Shown here: one piece after another, positions 1-14,134 of the stretch
How the letters are laid out: each line of letters starts with the position of its first letter
How positions within the stretch are numbered: the stretch's first letter is position 1
Assembly: GCF_000003815.2 (NCBI RefSeq)
Contig: NC_049980.1
Span: 21,535,198-21,599,197, forward strand
Direction: 5' to 3'
DNA: 64,000 nt
Source of the DNA: Branchiostoma floridae
Taxonomy: Eukaryota; Chordata; Leptocardii; Amphioxiformes; Branchiostomatidae
The notes under the pieces: model-generated
Databases searched by the model: none
Seen by the model: the letters and a program-made list of their open reading frames with translations, nothing else
Told to the model about the DNA's origin: nothing
Made by a program: the position numbers and the translations under genes

Positions 1-1255
1 GTTGGCTAAATCTTCCAATTATGCCATTCTTCATGTGTACAATTGTCAGTTTCGAGCTACATCAGTTTTACTGGATGTCCAAATACTATATTCGGTTGTC
101 TCCACAAGACCGTCAGGATAATCCTTTCATATTACAGTTTTGTCGGTGCAGTATGTGCGTGGTTGCATATGCATTGAACACATACAAGTGGTTTCTGTAT
201 CAAATTGATGATGCCAGTAGCTTTGTGGTTGAGATCTGTAACATAAGTCACAACTTGGCTTTGGTCCTTCACCAAAGTTCACCCATTTAGAGTACAAGGA
301 TCGATGGATTAGTATTTCACACAATACAGAGCATTGTTCTAATCGGCCTTGACACTGGGAGGTAAAAATATGGCTTACTGAAAGAGGATGAACGTAACGT
401 TACCGTACTTAAAAATGTCTGGAAAAGTTGAGTGTTTATGAATTAATACATGAATTTAGTAGTTAGACTACATTATTCATCAGTAAAATCGATAACACAA
501 TTTGCTGATATCCCTTTTCAGTTAGATGACAACAAATGTGACCTTGATGTGTGTGAGATGTGCTATCCTTTTCTTCTGGTCGAAAACAGTCAAATTAACG
601 TTGTGTGTGCAACACGAGATGGTCTGTCTGGACAACATTAGACACCCATGTGTGTGGTCGTCTAGCGCGTCAAATTGTTCACAGGGTGTGGAGAAGGGCA
701 GAGGGGACAGGCGAGGTGACTGGAAAAGAACAATCTTCCAAACTGGAGGCGATCGAGAAAAGCAGATCAACGGTACATGTACGGACAAGCCTTAGGATAG
801 CGTTTGATTCGCCGAACAGGCGTCAAAACAACAAGCCTACGAATCTTCGTCGACTGGAACGCTTCGGGCGCGCGGAAAACACACTGAGATTTTACACGAA
901 TCAGACGATGAAAATTGGCTAAAACGAAGACTGAACACGCTGTCCGACTTCTTGTGAACTGGAGTGATTGTAAGGAATTGGCAGATATCTCAGAATTAAA
1001 ACCTAGTGGTCGCGTTGAGAAACAGACTGCACTGTAACACCCGGCGTGCGGTGGATGCCATCTTCACTGCAGATAACTCCTCTCCCGTCGTGAAGGCTTA
1101 ACATTTAGCCACAGAAAGGATACACAGTGTGATATAAAAGGGTTTACTAGACAGACATAAGGGTGTTGTGTGGCTTACCGTTGAAGCCATGAGGCTGCTG
1201 TAGCCGCACGCACAGCACCTCGCTGAGCTGCGCCTTTGCACTTCACCACACGAAG

Positions 1256-1393
1256 ATGGCGGACATTGTTCAAATCTGGTCCGTCCCAGCATGCACCGCG
1301 GGACCTGACCACACACAGACGTCATCACCAAGTCTCCAGGCGATCCTGCACGTGGCCGCGGTCAGGGTCAGGGAGACTGGGGACTTCGTCATG
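1256..1393 (+). other. Possible CpG-rich promoter / first exon with start codon
   Basis: The start codon sits in AAGATGGCGGAC, the type of context found at YY1-like, TATA-less promoters that overlap translation starts. The frame begins MADIVQIW, stays open, and could end at a donor-like ATG|GTAGCG at 1393 (46 codons, phase 0). The surroundings are GC-rich compared with the rest of the first 4 kb. I found no matching downstream exon and do not recognise the peptide, so it could equally be a chance open frame or part of a repeat. Confidence 0.2.
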
Positions 1394-2197
1394 GTAGCGC
1401 GTAACCGATATTATCGCCTTAAGACAGAACGCACTGTTGGTCTTCTTAGTAACTACAAGAAACTTGCAATAATGATGGGGTCAATGATCTTTAATGGATA
1501 ATTTGGCTATTAAATGCACACCGCACCGGCACGTGTAACTGTCTCACACTCCAAGAATGATCAAGAATGTGGTGCGAACATAACGTTAGCGCTACGTGTA
1601 ACTTGCACATGATCACACATGTGTCATCATTTCATCTCAAGGTCATATGCTTGGGATTTCACTTGGGGTCTCCATGTTCAGACGTATATTAAAGGTTAAT
1701 CAGACTAGATCAAGCAGGTTAAAAAGGTTCGACACTAGACCAAGCATGCTACAACACCTTGTCCTTGGGGGCGAGATGAGAGGAGAAAGCGCACCGATAG
1801 AAGAAATAAATTTCCTGTGCCAAGACGAACCCGCGTCCTAGAACTTCGTCTGGTTCGTACCAGGTGGGGTTCAAGAACGCCGCTTTCTCCTTCGTAGGAA
1901 AATGAAGTTAATTTCTTCTATCGATCGGATCAAGGACGTTATATGAGGATTGATCGGATGCACTTTCTTTTTGAATCTCGCCCAACGTAAAAGGTGAAAC
2001 AGTAAAAAAAAAAAGAAGTTAATTTCCAAGCATATTTGGGGGGTGGGGTTTTCTATTAACAGAGAAGCAGGGAATTCAGTACACCTTCCCCCACTAACAT
2101 CTTTTGGGATATTACCAACGAACTCCAGAAAAAGGAACTAATGAATAATCGATGGCCTCCAAGGTTCTCTGCAAAAGACCGACGGCGCAATTCCCCT

Positions 2198-2344
2198 AGT
2201 CTCTACCAGACTCCCGGGCGATGGAAAACCGACCGTAAAATGGAAGAAATAGAAGAGTAAGCCGGCTATACTCCTCTGGCCGGCTTACTCCTCTATTTGT
2301 TCCATTTCTATGGTTTCAGGGCGACCCGGAGTCTGGTAGAGGCT
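2198..2344. repeat. Perfect-ended hairpin element (MITE-like)
   Basis: The ends are inverted copies of one another: TCTACCAGACTCCCGGG on the left and CCGGAGTCTGGTAGA on the right. The centre holds a second inverted pair built on GTAAGCCGGC/GCCGGCTTAC. The whole 147 bp can fold into a long stem, as expected of a non-autonomous foldback element. The same GCCGGC core with CTCCTCTGCC recurs at about 4015-4110. Confidence 0.7.
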
Positions 2345-3378
2345 ACAATTTCCCCGGAAACGCCAGAAGGACAGAGGCCGAACGTAAAAAATATTACCTA
2401 ACAAGATTTCGTTGTTTCCCTGTCCGACTGCATTGGCCGTTTATGCTTTTGATAGGATACTTTCTACAATATTCATGTCCTGAACGAAACTGAATTCTGT
2501 AGGTTTGTTTGAATGCACTAGTGAATGTCAATCAGCACCAAGGAAAGGGACAATATTTGCTTGTTTGTAAATGCACAGAATAAAAACAAGCGGCATGCAG
2601 TAGGTCCAGTAGAACACAGTAAATACAAACAGGTTTGCTACTAGGAATACATAGCCTATCACCATACACCAGGGGAAGGTAGTCAAATAAAGTCATGCTA
2701 TCACATTTAGCTACCCATTAGCAACCCCCCCCGCATTTAATCCATCATTTTTTGGCGATCTGTTTTCTCTAAAAAAAAACATCATATGTCATGCTCTCGA
2801 CTGGGCCAGAGCATTGATCATCAACATGAAGTACTGCTGATTTGTCAAGTGGGCAAATATTAAATATTATGTATGCTTCTTAATTGATGCTCTGTTTAAC
2901 AATGACAATGACGTTTATTGCATGTTCATGCCCCAATGGGACTAAATGCATTAAGTTTGATATAAAGTTAATAACAACAGGTAAACAATGATATATCCTA
3001 ATTATAACTATTTTCTACAAGCTTCGTCCCTCCTAAAACATGAGCAAACGAACTTACACAGTTCTTCCAATACATCATAGTTGATGTCATCAGATAAGTC
3101 TACCTTTGTTAGGTGTGTATATTTCTCTTTTACATGTTAAACATTGACAAGGCTACATCTATATCACAATACATGTTACTACTAGTAACTTTTTCCGACA
3201 AATTAATCAAATGAGTCAGCACACTGTCAATAAAAACAGTTTATTTGCGTGATGTCCTCGTCCAGGGTTTGGAGCAGCTAACTTTCTTACCCGAGTGTGA
3301 ACTCTACATTTCATACATCTCCATGTCTTCTCTTCACTCTCATGTTGGACTGGGAACATATAGCAACTTGCATAAAAG

Positions 3379-3443
3379 CAGTCACTCAAGCAACTGGATA
3401 TGATTTTGGAAACTGTCATATCCAGTTGCTTGAGTAACTGCTT
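3379..3443. repeat. Palindromic dispersed repeat, copy 1
   Basis: An arm around CTCAAGCAACTGGATATGA is followed, after a short loop, by its near-perfect inverse. To the right follow ATTACCTGGATGTCTAATCT and CATTGACGTA. Related sequence recurs near 48320-48400 and several times at 53620-53790, so this is a dispersed family. Confidence 0.65.
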
Positions 3444-4444
3444 TCTGGCATATATCTTATTACCTGGATGTCTAATCTTCATTGACGTATAGCAACTTGA
3501 TTACCCAGTAAATGATCTGCCGTACCACGTAATTGATATTTAATGAAATCAGTGTTCAAATATTTTAATGACCTATAATTTTATATGGATTGGTAACCTG
3601 TATTGTTTTTAATGCACTTCAGTGGAATTGTGATGTTCAGAGCAATTCAGGATGGACATCCTGCAAGTCTGAATTTGAATAAAACTTGAACTTGAACTTG
3701 AACAGTACACATTCCAGTAAACCTACCGTCTGTTCAAATCTATCAGCTTGGTGGCATAAATATGTGGCATAAATATGTGTCATTGACAAGAATACACACA
3801 TTATAAAGTGTAAGCACATGGTGCAATCCATAGTGCAAGATTAATCAGCAGTTTATGACCCCCAGACTTGCTGGTCCAATACAAAAGCATGACAATAGAA
3901 TTGAACTTCTGATAAATAATTCTTCTCAAGCAGCATGTTATATACATCCAAAGCTTTGTTTCAAATTATATATGCCTGTCATATAGTAATCTCCAAGCAG
4001 ATCTTGCTGTGGCAAATGGGAAGGAGTTTAGCCGGCAGAGGATTGCAAATGGGAAGGACTTTAGCCGGCAGAGGATATATTGGCCAATAACTCCTCTGCC
4101 GGCTATAGTACATTTTGTAGTAATAAAGATCTTTAAGAGGAAACCAAGATCTTTCAACAATACTACACCAGGACCAGCAGGGTTCTGGTAGCTTCCAATG
4201 TTTTTTGGATATTGTTTAGAAAAAAGCACACGTAGCACTCTGCATACAGAAAGGACAGATCTGAATTAGCATCTTTATCTTTGTTTTTTCATACATCACT
4301 TCTTTTAAGGGAACCATGATAGCATATCCACTTGTATTACTGTATTATATAGATCACTGTTACAGTATTCTGCAACAACAGTATTAACAAATATGTAAAT
4401 CTTAAACACCCAAGACACCATAACACAGCATTCAGGACATGTCT

Positions 4445-7400
4445 TCATTTTCTCCAGTACTGAAAGAGGAAAGACAAATATTATGAGTCTTTCTATCCGT
4501 CAATATTGACATATAACATATATTCTAGAATTCATTAATCAAACATGGTCTATCACACAGTGTTCTTACAATAAAAAAAAAGCATATGCATGAATCAATC
4601 CTACCAATGGTTTTATTGAAGTATACTGAATCTTGACTTATCTGAATGCTTATAAAAATTGTATCAGTTTTCCAATTTCTTCAATGCTGTGCAAACATAC
4701 CTGTGCAAACTTGTGAAACTGTTCGACCACAACAGCAAACAGGGCTCCGACACTCTCATCTATCAGGGTCTGCATGTAGTGGACGGCTTCTTCATCGTTC
4801 AGGTCCAGCCTGAACTTGTCCTGTACCTGAAGGTAACACAGCATTGGCAGAGTTTTATCTTTATCTTTATTTTACTTTCCATATAAAAAAAATTTACAAG
4901 TACTAGTAATTAAAAGTGCAGGAGTAGGGAAAAGCCTACATGGCTCATACAAAGCCCTTCTCCACTTAACTAAGCTAATACTAAATCAAAATACAACTGT
5001 AGTAATAAGAAGATGAATTAAAGAAGAGAAAAATCAACAGTCAATCGTAAGTGTAAATGACTGAAACATAAAATGCTGAAACCATCATCTTCAAGTTGGA
5101 ACATGAAGACACTCTGAAGGCACAGGGTGGCCAGGTAAGGAAGTCCTTACTTTTTTGACTGTCTTGTCTGGCTCCAGAGCAATGTCAGGGACATTAGCAT
5201 CCACCATTAGGGAGAATAAGTTCAGGATCAAGTTGGCAGATCTGTGAGGATACAAACTGGCTGTCATTACATCCTTTGACATCATCATCCACACAAAATG
5301 TCACTTAGTGTTAGCTCAACTGTACTCCGCAAAATTGGTAGCCATATTAGGTTTCAATAAAAAATGAAACTGAACCATTGAAAAACACACATGTACATCC
5401 TGTCTGCCTACCTTCTGAGATGAAGGAAAGCAGTGTAACACAGCCTCCTGAACTCCTGGTACTGGTCACTGCTCTGTCCACCCATGGCCTCCACCATCTC
5501 TTTACACAGCTTCATGGGAGGGGGCAGAGGTTTGGGGTCTCGACCCAGGATGTAGCCAAAATCCACATGGAGAAGTTTTCCTGTTTAACAACGATGATCA
5601 TCACTAATCAGCACATAAATGGCTACCATGTTCTTCAGCATACATATAGTTTGCATGAAATCTTACAAAAAGTATTACTTAGTGTTTCAACATTTGGATG
5701 GTTACAAAGGTTTTGTTGTTGTTGTAATGCAGCATCAATTAAAAAAAATACCAGGCACAGTATATGTACTTTGAAACACGTCTTACCACTCTTGGACATA
5801 AGCAGGTTGTCCAGATGCCTGTCTCCTACACCCAGTAGATAGGTGATCACACAGTAGCCAGCTGCAGTACAAGTAAGAGAGCATTTGGAGAGGATATTTA
5901 TCACATTAAAGCATTGTGTGCAGATTAAAAAAAATCCAAGTATCACCAAATTTTACAATGGAACAAAGTTTGTTCAGTCCACTTTTTCACTTGGGATCTA
6001 AAAACAAAATGAATTTGTCCACTAGTGGAAATCTACTTTACCACAGCTCTTGACGTATGTGTCCATAACCTCCTGACTTATCCCATAGGGGCCTTTTTCA
6101 CTTGGACTGTGTTTGCGAAGGTAGTTCAGAATGGTGCCTTCACTGGCAAGGATTTCTGCCACAGGGATGGCATCAACAAGCTGCACAAACCCTGCAGAAT
6201 AGAGATGTCATGAAGTTGACTGGGGTAGGGCACAGTATTTACATAATATCAAATTTCTGCATGGCATAATGACAAAAGCACAAAGTCGCTTAGCATTAAC
6301 ATAACAGAATACCAACACATCCATCTAGCTTACATCATCTTTCAACAAAATTCAAGAAATGAACAATCCCAAAAACAATCTGGAAAAGAACAACTGAGAT
6401 ACAAAATACAGTAGTACATGATAACACAGTGTGGGAAAAGACTAAACATAAAGATTGTAGTCCACGAAGAGCCTACCGTGTTTGCTAGCTGTAGCCAAGG
6501 TCTTGTAAGGACTGAGCTTCAGATCCAGATTCTCCTTTCTCAACAGCTTATCCATCAGGGTGATAATCTGCAGGATTAACTGATCCTGCCGTAGGTCATC
6601 CCCATACTTAAACATGGCCACATACTCCTTGCTCTGGGTAGTGACAAAGGTCAACTTGCTTGGCATAAGGGCACTCTTGAAAAGTGTCGCCTTTTCCACA
6701 ACAATGCCCTTTATCTGAACTTCGGGGTCCAGAGGCATAGGGATGGGGTCGAATGTCGTGAAGTTGATTTTATTCACCTCAGGGTCAGCCAAAAGAGCTT
6801 GAAGTTTCTCTACCTATAAACCAATATTGTAAAAAGATTGTTAGACTTATGGTTAGCACAGATAATATATCAAACTAAATAGTCACCAAGAAATCAAATA
6901 CTTGCAGGACATGAAAGCATCAAATGAACACACATTTTCCGCAAATGATTTAAAAGAATTCAACTGCATCTAGCAGATACACAATTGCTGGTCTGTACAA
7001 TGAATTGTCTCTTGTCGGGTTGCTACAAACCTGCAAGCAGCCAGGGTCTTCTTAGCACACTCACTGCTAGAACTCACTGCACAACTGGTAGCCAAAAATA
7101 CAACCTTTATTTTGATGAAGGGGGAAGGGTAATACTGACATCTACTACATTTTTACCTTTTTCTTCCTGTTTCCTCCCTCACGCTGCACCACCTTTATCA
7201 ACATGACCAGGCGGTCCACAAAAGTCTGCTGGGCTGCCAGTAAGGAACGTCTTTTTCTACACTCTCCTCCTCCCTGCGGAAAATGTGGTTCAAATTCACA
7301 TCTTTCAGCAAATAATTGTCATCAGCTATGATGTTTTGGTACTTGCCTCGAATGTAATATGCAGAAACGCCATGTAAAAACCTAGACGCATCCTGATTGA

Positions 7401-10400
7401 CTACATTTTGCACTATCAACAAAGAATAGTCTGTGCAAAACAATGGTATGAGATCAAACCTTGAGGAGAGCCTGGCTGAATCGCTTCATGACATTGATGT
7501 ACATCTCTGTGACCTTCTGGTCTCTGTTGACATTGTCCTGATCCTCACACTCCACAAACAAGTACCTGCATATACATGTACAAACCAACCATCAGAAGCT
7601 TCCAGGTCTTCACAAGTTGGTTCTGATCACCAAGTGTGATGCCAGGCATGTTTTCCAAGTCAGTACTTTTACCATTATATCAACCTCAGATATACAATTC
7701 TGTTATAATTTATATACAAGAGTTTCAACTAACTTAGATCTGGTTTCTTTGATGTTGCCAGAATTGGACAGCAAGTATGCATAGATTTTTCCGTCTCTAT
7801 TACAATGGCTAACATAAGTTGTGATTTAGCGTACTTGTGCCTCCAGGAAGTAGTCACTATCCTGACTTGTAAAAATGCACTAATTTAATAATAAACATGT
7901 TGAGGTGTTGCTGTGAGCAAGTCCAACAAATTTCTTACATTAAATTTTACAAATAAATGTAGACAGCAAGCATTACCAATACATGTAGCACTCACCAATA
8001 CAAGTAGTTGGCTAGTATGGCATTTTTACAGGCTCTCTGAATCAGGAATGTTGCAAGATCACACTGAAACCATAGCAAGAACAGTTAGGATACAGATTCA
8101 ACCAACTACTTCTTTCTTTCCAAAGCAATTATGATCATACCAGTATGATTTCTATCCTATGAAAGGTAAGTTTATGATTGAATAAATTGATGAGTACTAT
8201 TAAAAATTTAGATGATGAAAAATGGATATACAAAAAAAATTGCATCATTTTAAATGTGCTATCATCATCATAACATTGGTTCTGGTGGAGATTGACAGCA
8301 GCAGTCAGACACATATTAGAATGTTCAAGATGGAAAGGAAACTCAGACCTCATCATGTGTGACAGGAATCGATTCTTCAGGTTTTGTTGTTGGAACGTCA
8401 CTTTGGAGAGGATGGAAGCCATCTTGGGAAATCACATTCACCGTGCCACTGACCATACTTCACAGAAGAAAATCATTAGAATTAGTGAAAAGGAATTTAT
8501 GGATGCATTTCTGCAATCCTTGTTACTGTTAGAGACATCTTTTTCAAACATAGTGACAAACTAGTGAATGAGTTAATGAACTAAGAACAGATTTGCCTGA
8601 GTCAGTCTATCCAGAACTAAACAAATGCATTCATATAAGTAACATTGCAAACTGCCTTGATACCATGTACACATGTACATTAATTATTGTAAAAGTATAC
8701 CCAACCCTGAATTCTGCTGGTTAAGTAAGCAGCTCCTATTCACTACTTGAGTCATAAAACCTCATTTTTTGTGTGCCCATAGAGCACTTATATAAACTAA
8801 CACAATGGGATATACAACAGGAACATGTAGCCTGATCAAATCTCGCTTATGGCAGCCTGCCCAACATCTGCCGGCATCCTAGATGTATATGCTGGAAAGC
8901 TGTGTAAACAAGATAACTGTGCAGGAAGTGTCCATAGCTTGACCCACCTGTCAGCATATGAGCCATCAGTCGACGAGACTGTGTCCTGTCTGGTCTTGTC
9001 AGTGTCTAGTCCTCGCTTGATTTCATTGAAGTCTTCATATTTCAGGGCTTGCACCAATTGTAGAAGGTACAGCAGCAGATCCTAACAGGAGTGCATAATA
9101 TCAGATATTACCCTCATCATGTGTGACAGGAATTGATGGTAGATTGTCCTAAGAATGTCATTCCAACAACTCTTGCATCCTACAATGGTACCAAAAGCAA
9201 TCTCTCTCCCTAAGTCTGTAATCAGACAAGAAGTACAAATGTACTGACCACCCCTTCTTATGCCTGCTTCTGGTAGAAACAGGAAAGAAATTTGCTGTCC
9301 TGTAAGCTATATGGTATCATGAGATAAGAATGAACATAAGACGATCCATCAGCACACCTCATCCTCAGCCTGCTGCAGCCTGGAGACGGCGTATCTCCTG
9401 ACCATCAGGTTACTGAACTGTGGAGACAGCAGCTCCAGGGCATCATCCACATCAATAGGCTGCCATTTATACAGCAGCTCTAAAGCCTGCTTGGCTTCCT
9501 GTGGCAGGGTCCAGTTCACACACTTCAAGAACTTTGTCAGGGCCTGGACGGATGGACAATATAAATGTCACAGTTGAGAAAAAGTAAGATAATTGCACTT
9601 TGCACAACTTGCATGCATAAGCAAAAAAAAATATCGCTACTGTATATTTCAGTTGTCTTTTATATCATTTGAAGTATGTTGTTTGCATGACTTTTGCAAG
9701 GTGGTGTATTGACAATTCGATTAAAACTTCATCTGTACAGACAAATTTGTTTATTGAAATTAAGTTGTCCACATGAAATGTCAAAAGTTTGTTTGACGTC
9801 TTTAAGGTTTCCTATACCAAGCAATTGGGACAAACCTTTTTCTGATTGGTCAGATAGAATCTGAACTTCCAGACAAGATCCTGTTCCTCTAAGGACATGG
9901 CCTTGGTTGGTGGATACCCTAGTATCAACTGCAAGACAAGAAATCCAGGTTTATATGAAAAGACACACTCTAGTCTCAACAAGTATACAAAGGACTACAC
10001 CTAACCTATGTCTTGGATCAGCCTAAACACCTACAATCTACTTGTGTTTGCCTTGAATTCTAAAGGTCAGAGGTTCAAAGTGTGAGAAACTGACTTTGAT
10101 GTGTAAACACCTACATTGAGTTGGTCTCTGGTGGCAGCATTGGGCTTGAGATCCTTGTCAGACAGACCACTGCGCACGCTGCGGGCCAGTTTGTGGTGCT
10201 TACTTTCCACCAAGTTCTCCTGTAGGGATATCATTGATCTTCTCAGGTTGCATAGGAGGGTTTTGCTCAAAATAAAAAAGATATATAACTATAACAGAAA
10301 CCTGTTTGCATGCATTATTATGACTGTATGATACAGCTCTATGCTCAAAAACATTACCTAGCAACACACACTAGGTGTTGTCTGGAAGAACAACAGCTTG

Positions 10401-13400
10401 CTACGCACCTGTAGCAGTTTACATGTACTTTTAGAAATACACAGACATTGTACCAACGACAGAAGAATTGCCAAGAAAATTACCATCAGCATTTCTGGGT
10501 CTGGGACGGTCACTATTTCTGCTTGAGTTCTGACCTGCAACGTGTCATCAGCACCCTGCTCAAAACAAGACCAGAAAACCTCATCAACATGTAAATACAT
10601 GATCTGTACTACATAAGACATGCAGCAACTGACAGGTGACAATTCTCTATTACCCAACACAAGCCATTCTATTCACATTTGTAGATTTGTTTCTTTTTCT
10701 GCGATTAACTTTAAAAAAAAGGAATATTTACTGAGACAGACATGATACAGGAATTTTGTCATAAATGCATCATGATTTCTACAACAAAATAAAAAACAAA
10801 ACAATATAATGTCTCCATATTATACAGCCATCTTTTAATCTACAGAACTGTAGAAGAGCAAAGTCCATGCACATATGAGTGCAGAGAGCAAATAACATGT
10901 TATCTGTGCATATACAATTGTTTTTTTTTTATACGCACCTTTTCAAACAAGACAATAGAGTATTCTACTCCATCAGAATGGACCAGAGGAAACTCCACCA
11001 TCAAGTACATGGAGTTGGACTCCCTCTTCTCTTTCTAAAGCACAAAAGGCACACAGCAAGTCACAGGTCAGTTCAAAGTCTCAGGTTTATTGATCTAACA
11101 TATCACCTGTGTTATTTGTTCTATACTCTGATCAATCTATGCTACTATATTTGTATGAACAATGGAAGGTAACTTTGGACCAATACAATGTTACCCTAGT
11201 AAGAGGTGGAATTAGATAATACAAGGTGCTGGATCTGATATTGGGGAAATAAAAGATGCTCTTGTTATTACCCAGAATAGCCCTTAAAGAAGATGTGTTC
11301 AGACTCTACTAACCTCATTTATCATCTCTATCTCCCTGAATGTAAGCCTGTCCAGCCAGTCGACTTTCACCATGTGTCCTTTCCTGTGCTTCTTGGTCAG
11401 CTACAGAGAGAGGTGAAAATGAACATGAAAAATATTTCAAGATCTGTAGCTGGATGTATACATGATAGGAACACCACACTGCTCGGTACACGATAGATAT
11501 TTTTGAGATTGGGCTGGGATCTGGTATCCAGGCTAAACGAGACACTCATGATCACATGTCCTACCTGCATCAAGTAATGATAGGTAAAAGTCATACCTTG
11601 CCTAGTCTTGTCATCTGGTCATCATTGTTACTGATCTTGCCTGGTGTCTTGCTGGGTTCGGAACCATCAGACTCCTGGTCTGGCCACACCCGCAGGTCGT
11701 GCATGCCTTGTCGGAACATCCTGCCAAACACAGACATTAAGAGAATCATAAGACACTATGTGGTATTCAAATTGATGGTACAGTGGGCCAAGACAGGCAT
11801 TGAAACATTCTGCTGTCCATATAGTAAATCTTCATTTGAGCTTTTGGACCATGTAGATTACTGGATTAACTTTAACCTTTTTCCTGCTTAACCCTATAAC
11901 CAATAGAGAATTGGTACCCAAACAGCTACTTTAGTGTGCTAATGGTGAAGACACAGCCATTTTCTGCTAATATATATATACATGTATATGTCAGGAGGCC
12001 CGAGACTGATGTGGGTTTTTAACTCTTTTTAATCCATGAAATACTACATTTGACACAGGGCCGGACCTCTCTCTGTCCCTGGCTATCCCTGAGTGAACTC
12101 CCCCCTCTGCATCCCTAGGTCTATGTAGGTCATTTGTGGGCCAGACTAAGTATATGCCCGTGACCCCATCACACATCATCACAATATATAAATGGATTTT
12201 GGATTAAATGGATCACATTGCAGCTATTGCCAAGTACAAATAGTATCAGAGACCTGATTGTGATGCATTCAGTCATACACAACATAGAGATGAATGGGAA
12301 CTTACCCATGTTTACCAAACAAGGGGACAGTGGTGCCTCCTACAGCTAAAGCTTTCCTTGGTCCGTAAATTTCCCACACAGTGAAGGCTACCTGAGCATT
12401 CCTGGACAGATCACTGTACTTGAGTGGCAATGTTATCCACTCATTCCAGCTGGAATGAAGGAAGAAAGATGAATGTGAAACCCTGAACGTGATAACCTTA
12501 ACAGAGGGTTTTGTTCAGTATTAGATTGAGATTGAGAACATGAGATGCCAAAAGTGTGGACTTGCAGTTGGGATAAATGACATAGAATCTAGAGATTTGG
12601 GGCACTAATCAGTAATTTGAGAGCCCTTGGAAACACTTTAATAAATGAGTATTTAAGTTTGGCTCAAGTAGGGACTTCCACTTGGATGTGGACACTGTGT
12701 TTGAGGGGTGCCACACCTTGAGCATGTTACAGAACACACTACAATGATCGTTAACATTCGTCCCATGAACCTATTGGAGTGCATCAAACCCGGTCTGCCT
12801 AAACACCACAAACGACCACAAACGACTCTAATAAGCAGTGTATATGGGGCAACGACCTTGTGTGACGCACTGGAGACATTGTTTACACATTTATGAATTT
12901 AAAAAACGCAACAACTCCTACGTATTCACGAGTTATTTAGAGTTAGTCCGCTGGTTTCAAGATCGAAGCAATTCTTGGCCGTCATGTTGGATCGCCCAGG
13001 CTAGGAGTCTGCATGGGGAAGTTCTCGATACCTTCCACGGACATAGACAACAGGGCGATAAAACTATGGAAGCTATAGGTTCATACCGCAATTCTATCAT
13101 TGTCAACTTATAAAACTTGTATACTGAGTGTTTTTGAGCCTCAAATGCAAGCAAGCACGATCCAACATGTTGGCCAAGAATTGCTTTAATCTTGAAACCA
13201 GACTAACTCGAAATAACTGGTGAATACGTAGGACCTGCTGCGTTTTTTTAAAATTCATAAATGTATAAACAATGTCCCCAGAGCGTACACAATGTCGTTG
13301 CCCCATATACACTGCATATTAGAGTCGTTTGTGGTCGTTTGTGGTGTTTAGGCAGACTCCATCAAACCATCAGTTTGCAGGGTACAAAACTGGCATATTA

Positions 13401-14134
13401 CACCAAGGACGTTATATATGATTCTACGGCATACCTGTTATCTTAAATCATTATGCAATACAAACAAACAAACAAAATGAATGTATGAACTTCAAGGTAC
13501 TCACTTCCACCTGGTACTGAATGGTTTGTAGCTGGTTTGAACAGGGAGAGCGAGTGGTTTTCCCTTGGCGAAGACTTGGCAGGTGATGTACAGGTCTGAG
13601 CAGGTCTCCTGGTACTGCCCGGAGTATCTCAGCATGGGATCCTCCACCAGAGCTTTGTAACTTTTCCTCTCTCGCTTCCCTTCCAATGTTCCTCTGTTGT
13701 TGACAAACACATCATAATTTTTTCTTAACACAAGGCAATGCTTTGACTTGAGCAAATAACGATGGCAGCTTATCATTATACCAAACCTGATATCAAGCCA
13801 GATGGATCGTTGAGAACTTTTTTTTACAGTATATAACGTTATGTACAAGGCTGAATACTTATACCCAGACTTATATAATTTTACCGTGATAACGTTAACG
13901 TTATATGTTGATAACATTTTACCACAACTGCTGTGCCAACGTTAGGTCAACATTTGATAAGTGAAAAATGGGGCATGTAACGCAAGTGACAAAAGTGCAA
14001 CCCACACAAGTGCAGTCTCAATATCTTCCAAAATGTTAAGACATAACTACTTACATTTTTAGCTGTATATTAACGTCCAAATCACAGCTATAAACGTAGT
14101 TTATTCTATCCGTCGCTGAAGAATAGTCGGCCAT
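4445..14134 (-). CDS. PIK3C3: Phosphatidylinositol 3-kinase catalytic subunit type 3 (VPS34)
   Basis: Class III PI3-kinase, which makes PI3P on endosomes and autophagosome precursors in the VPS15/Beclin-1 complexes. All 22 coding exons are present and in phase, giving 887 codons, the length I recall for the human protein. Exons in gene order: 14134-14055, 13693-13505, 12449-12306, 11720-11597, 11400-11314, 11034-10939, 10555-10484, 10219-10115, 9928-9836, 9543-9358, 9081-8948, 8448-8349, 8063-7996, 7565-7460, 7273-7157, 6813-6477, 6191-6042, 5861-5787, 5580-5412, 5241-5151, 4826-4701, 4459-4445. The C2 domain starts near [10 protein letters not shown]; a helical PIK domain with [13 protein letters not shown] follows; the kinase domain has [13 protein letters not shown], the catalytic loop [15 protein letters not shown] and the conserved C-terminal YWRK. 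The exon at 8448-8349 encodes the poorly conserved Ser/Pro-rich linker. The ATG lies in ATGGCCGAC, just before the conserved YSCDLD block. No defect was seen. Confidence 0.97.
12795..13356. repeat. Long inverted repeat (foldback element) in PIK3C3 intron 2
   Basis: About 200 bp at 12795-12998 returns inverted at 13157-13356. Shared blocks include AAACACCACAAACGACCACA, TGTATATGGGGCAACGAC and CAATTCTTGGCC. About 160 bp of unrelated sequence separates the arms. The arms differ at scattered bases, so this is an old element. It lies wholly within the intron and encodes nothing recognisable. Confidence 0.8.

Larger units (their letters stand above)
1..4444. other. Repeat-rich stretch without a secure gene
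   Basis: I find no exon chain here that resembles a known protein. The stretch holds hairpin elements (about 1770-1935, 2198-2344, 3379-3443, 4005-4110) and AT-rich unique sequence. Positions 1000-1400 are GC- and CpG-richer and could be a promoter or first exon. An open frame at 605-922 (plus) is rich in Arg but was not recognised. The part just below 4445 is expected to hold the 3' UTR of the PIK3C3 gene on the minus strand; I could not choose a poly(A) signal there with confidence. Confidence 0.6.

Noticed and set aside
605-922. Arg-rich open frame on the plus strand as a gene
   Set aside because: No recognisable family, no supporting splice partners, and the region is repeat-like; a chance frame is as likely.
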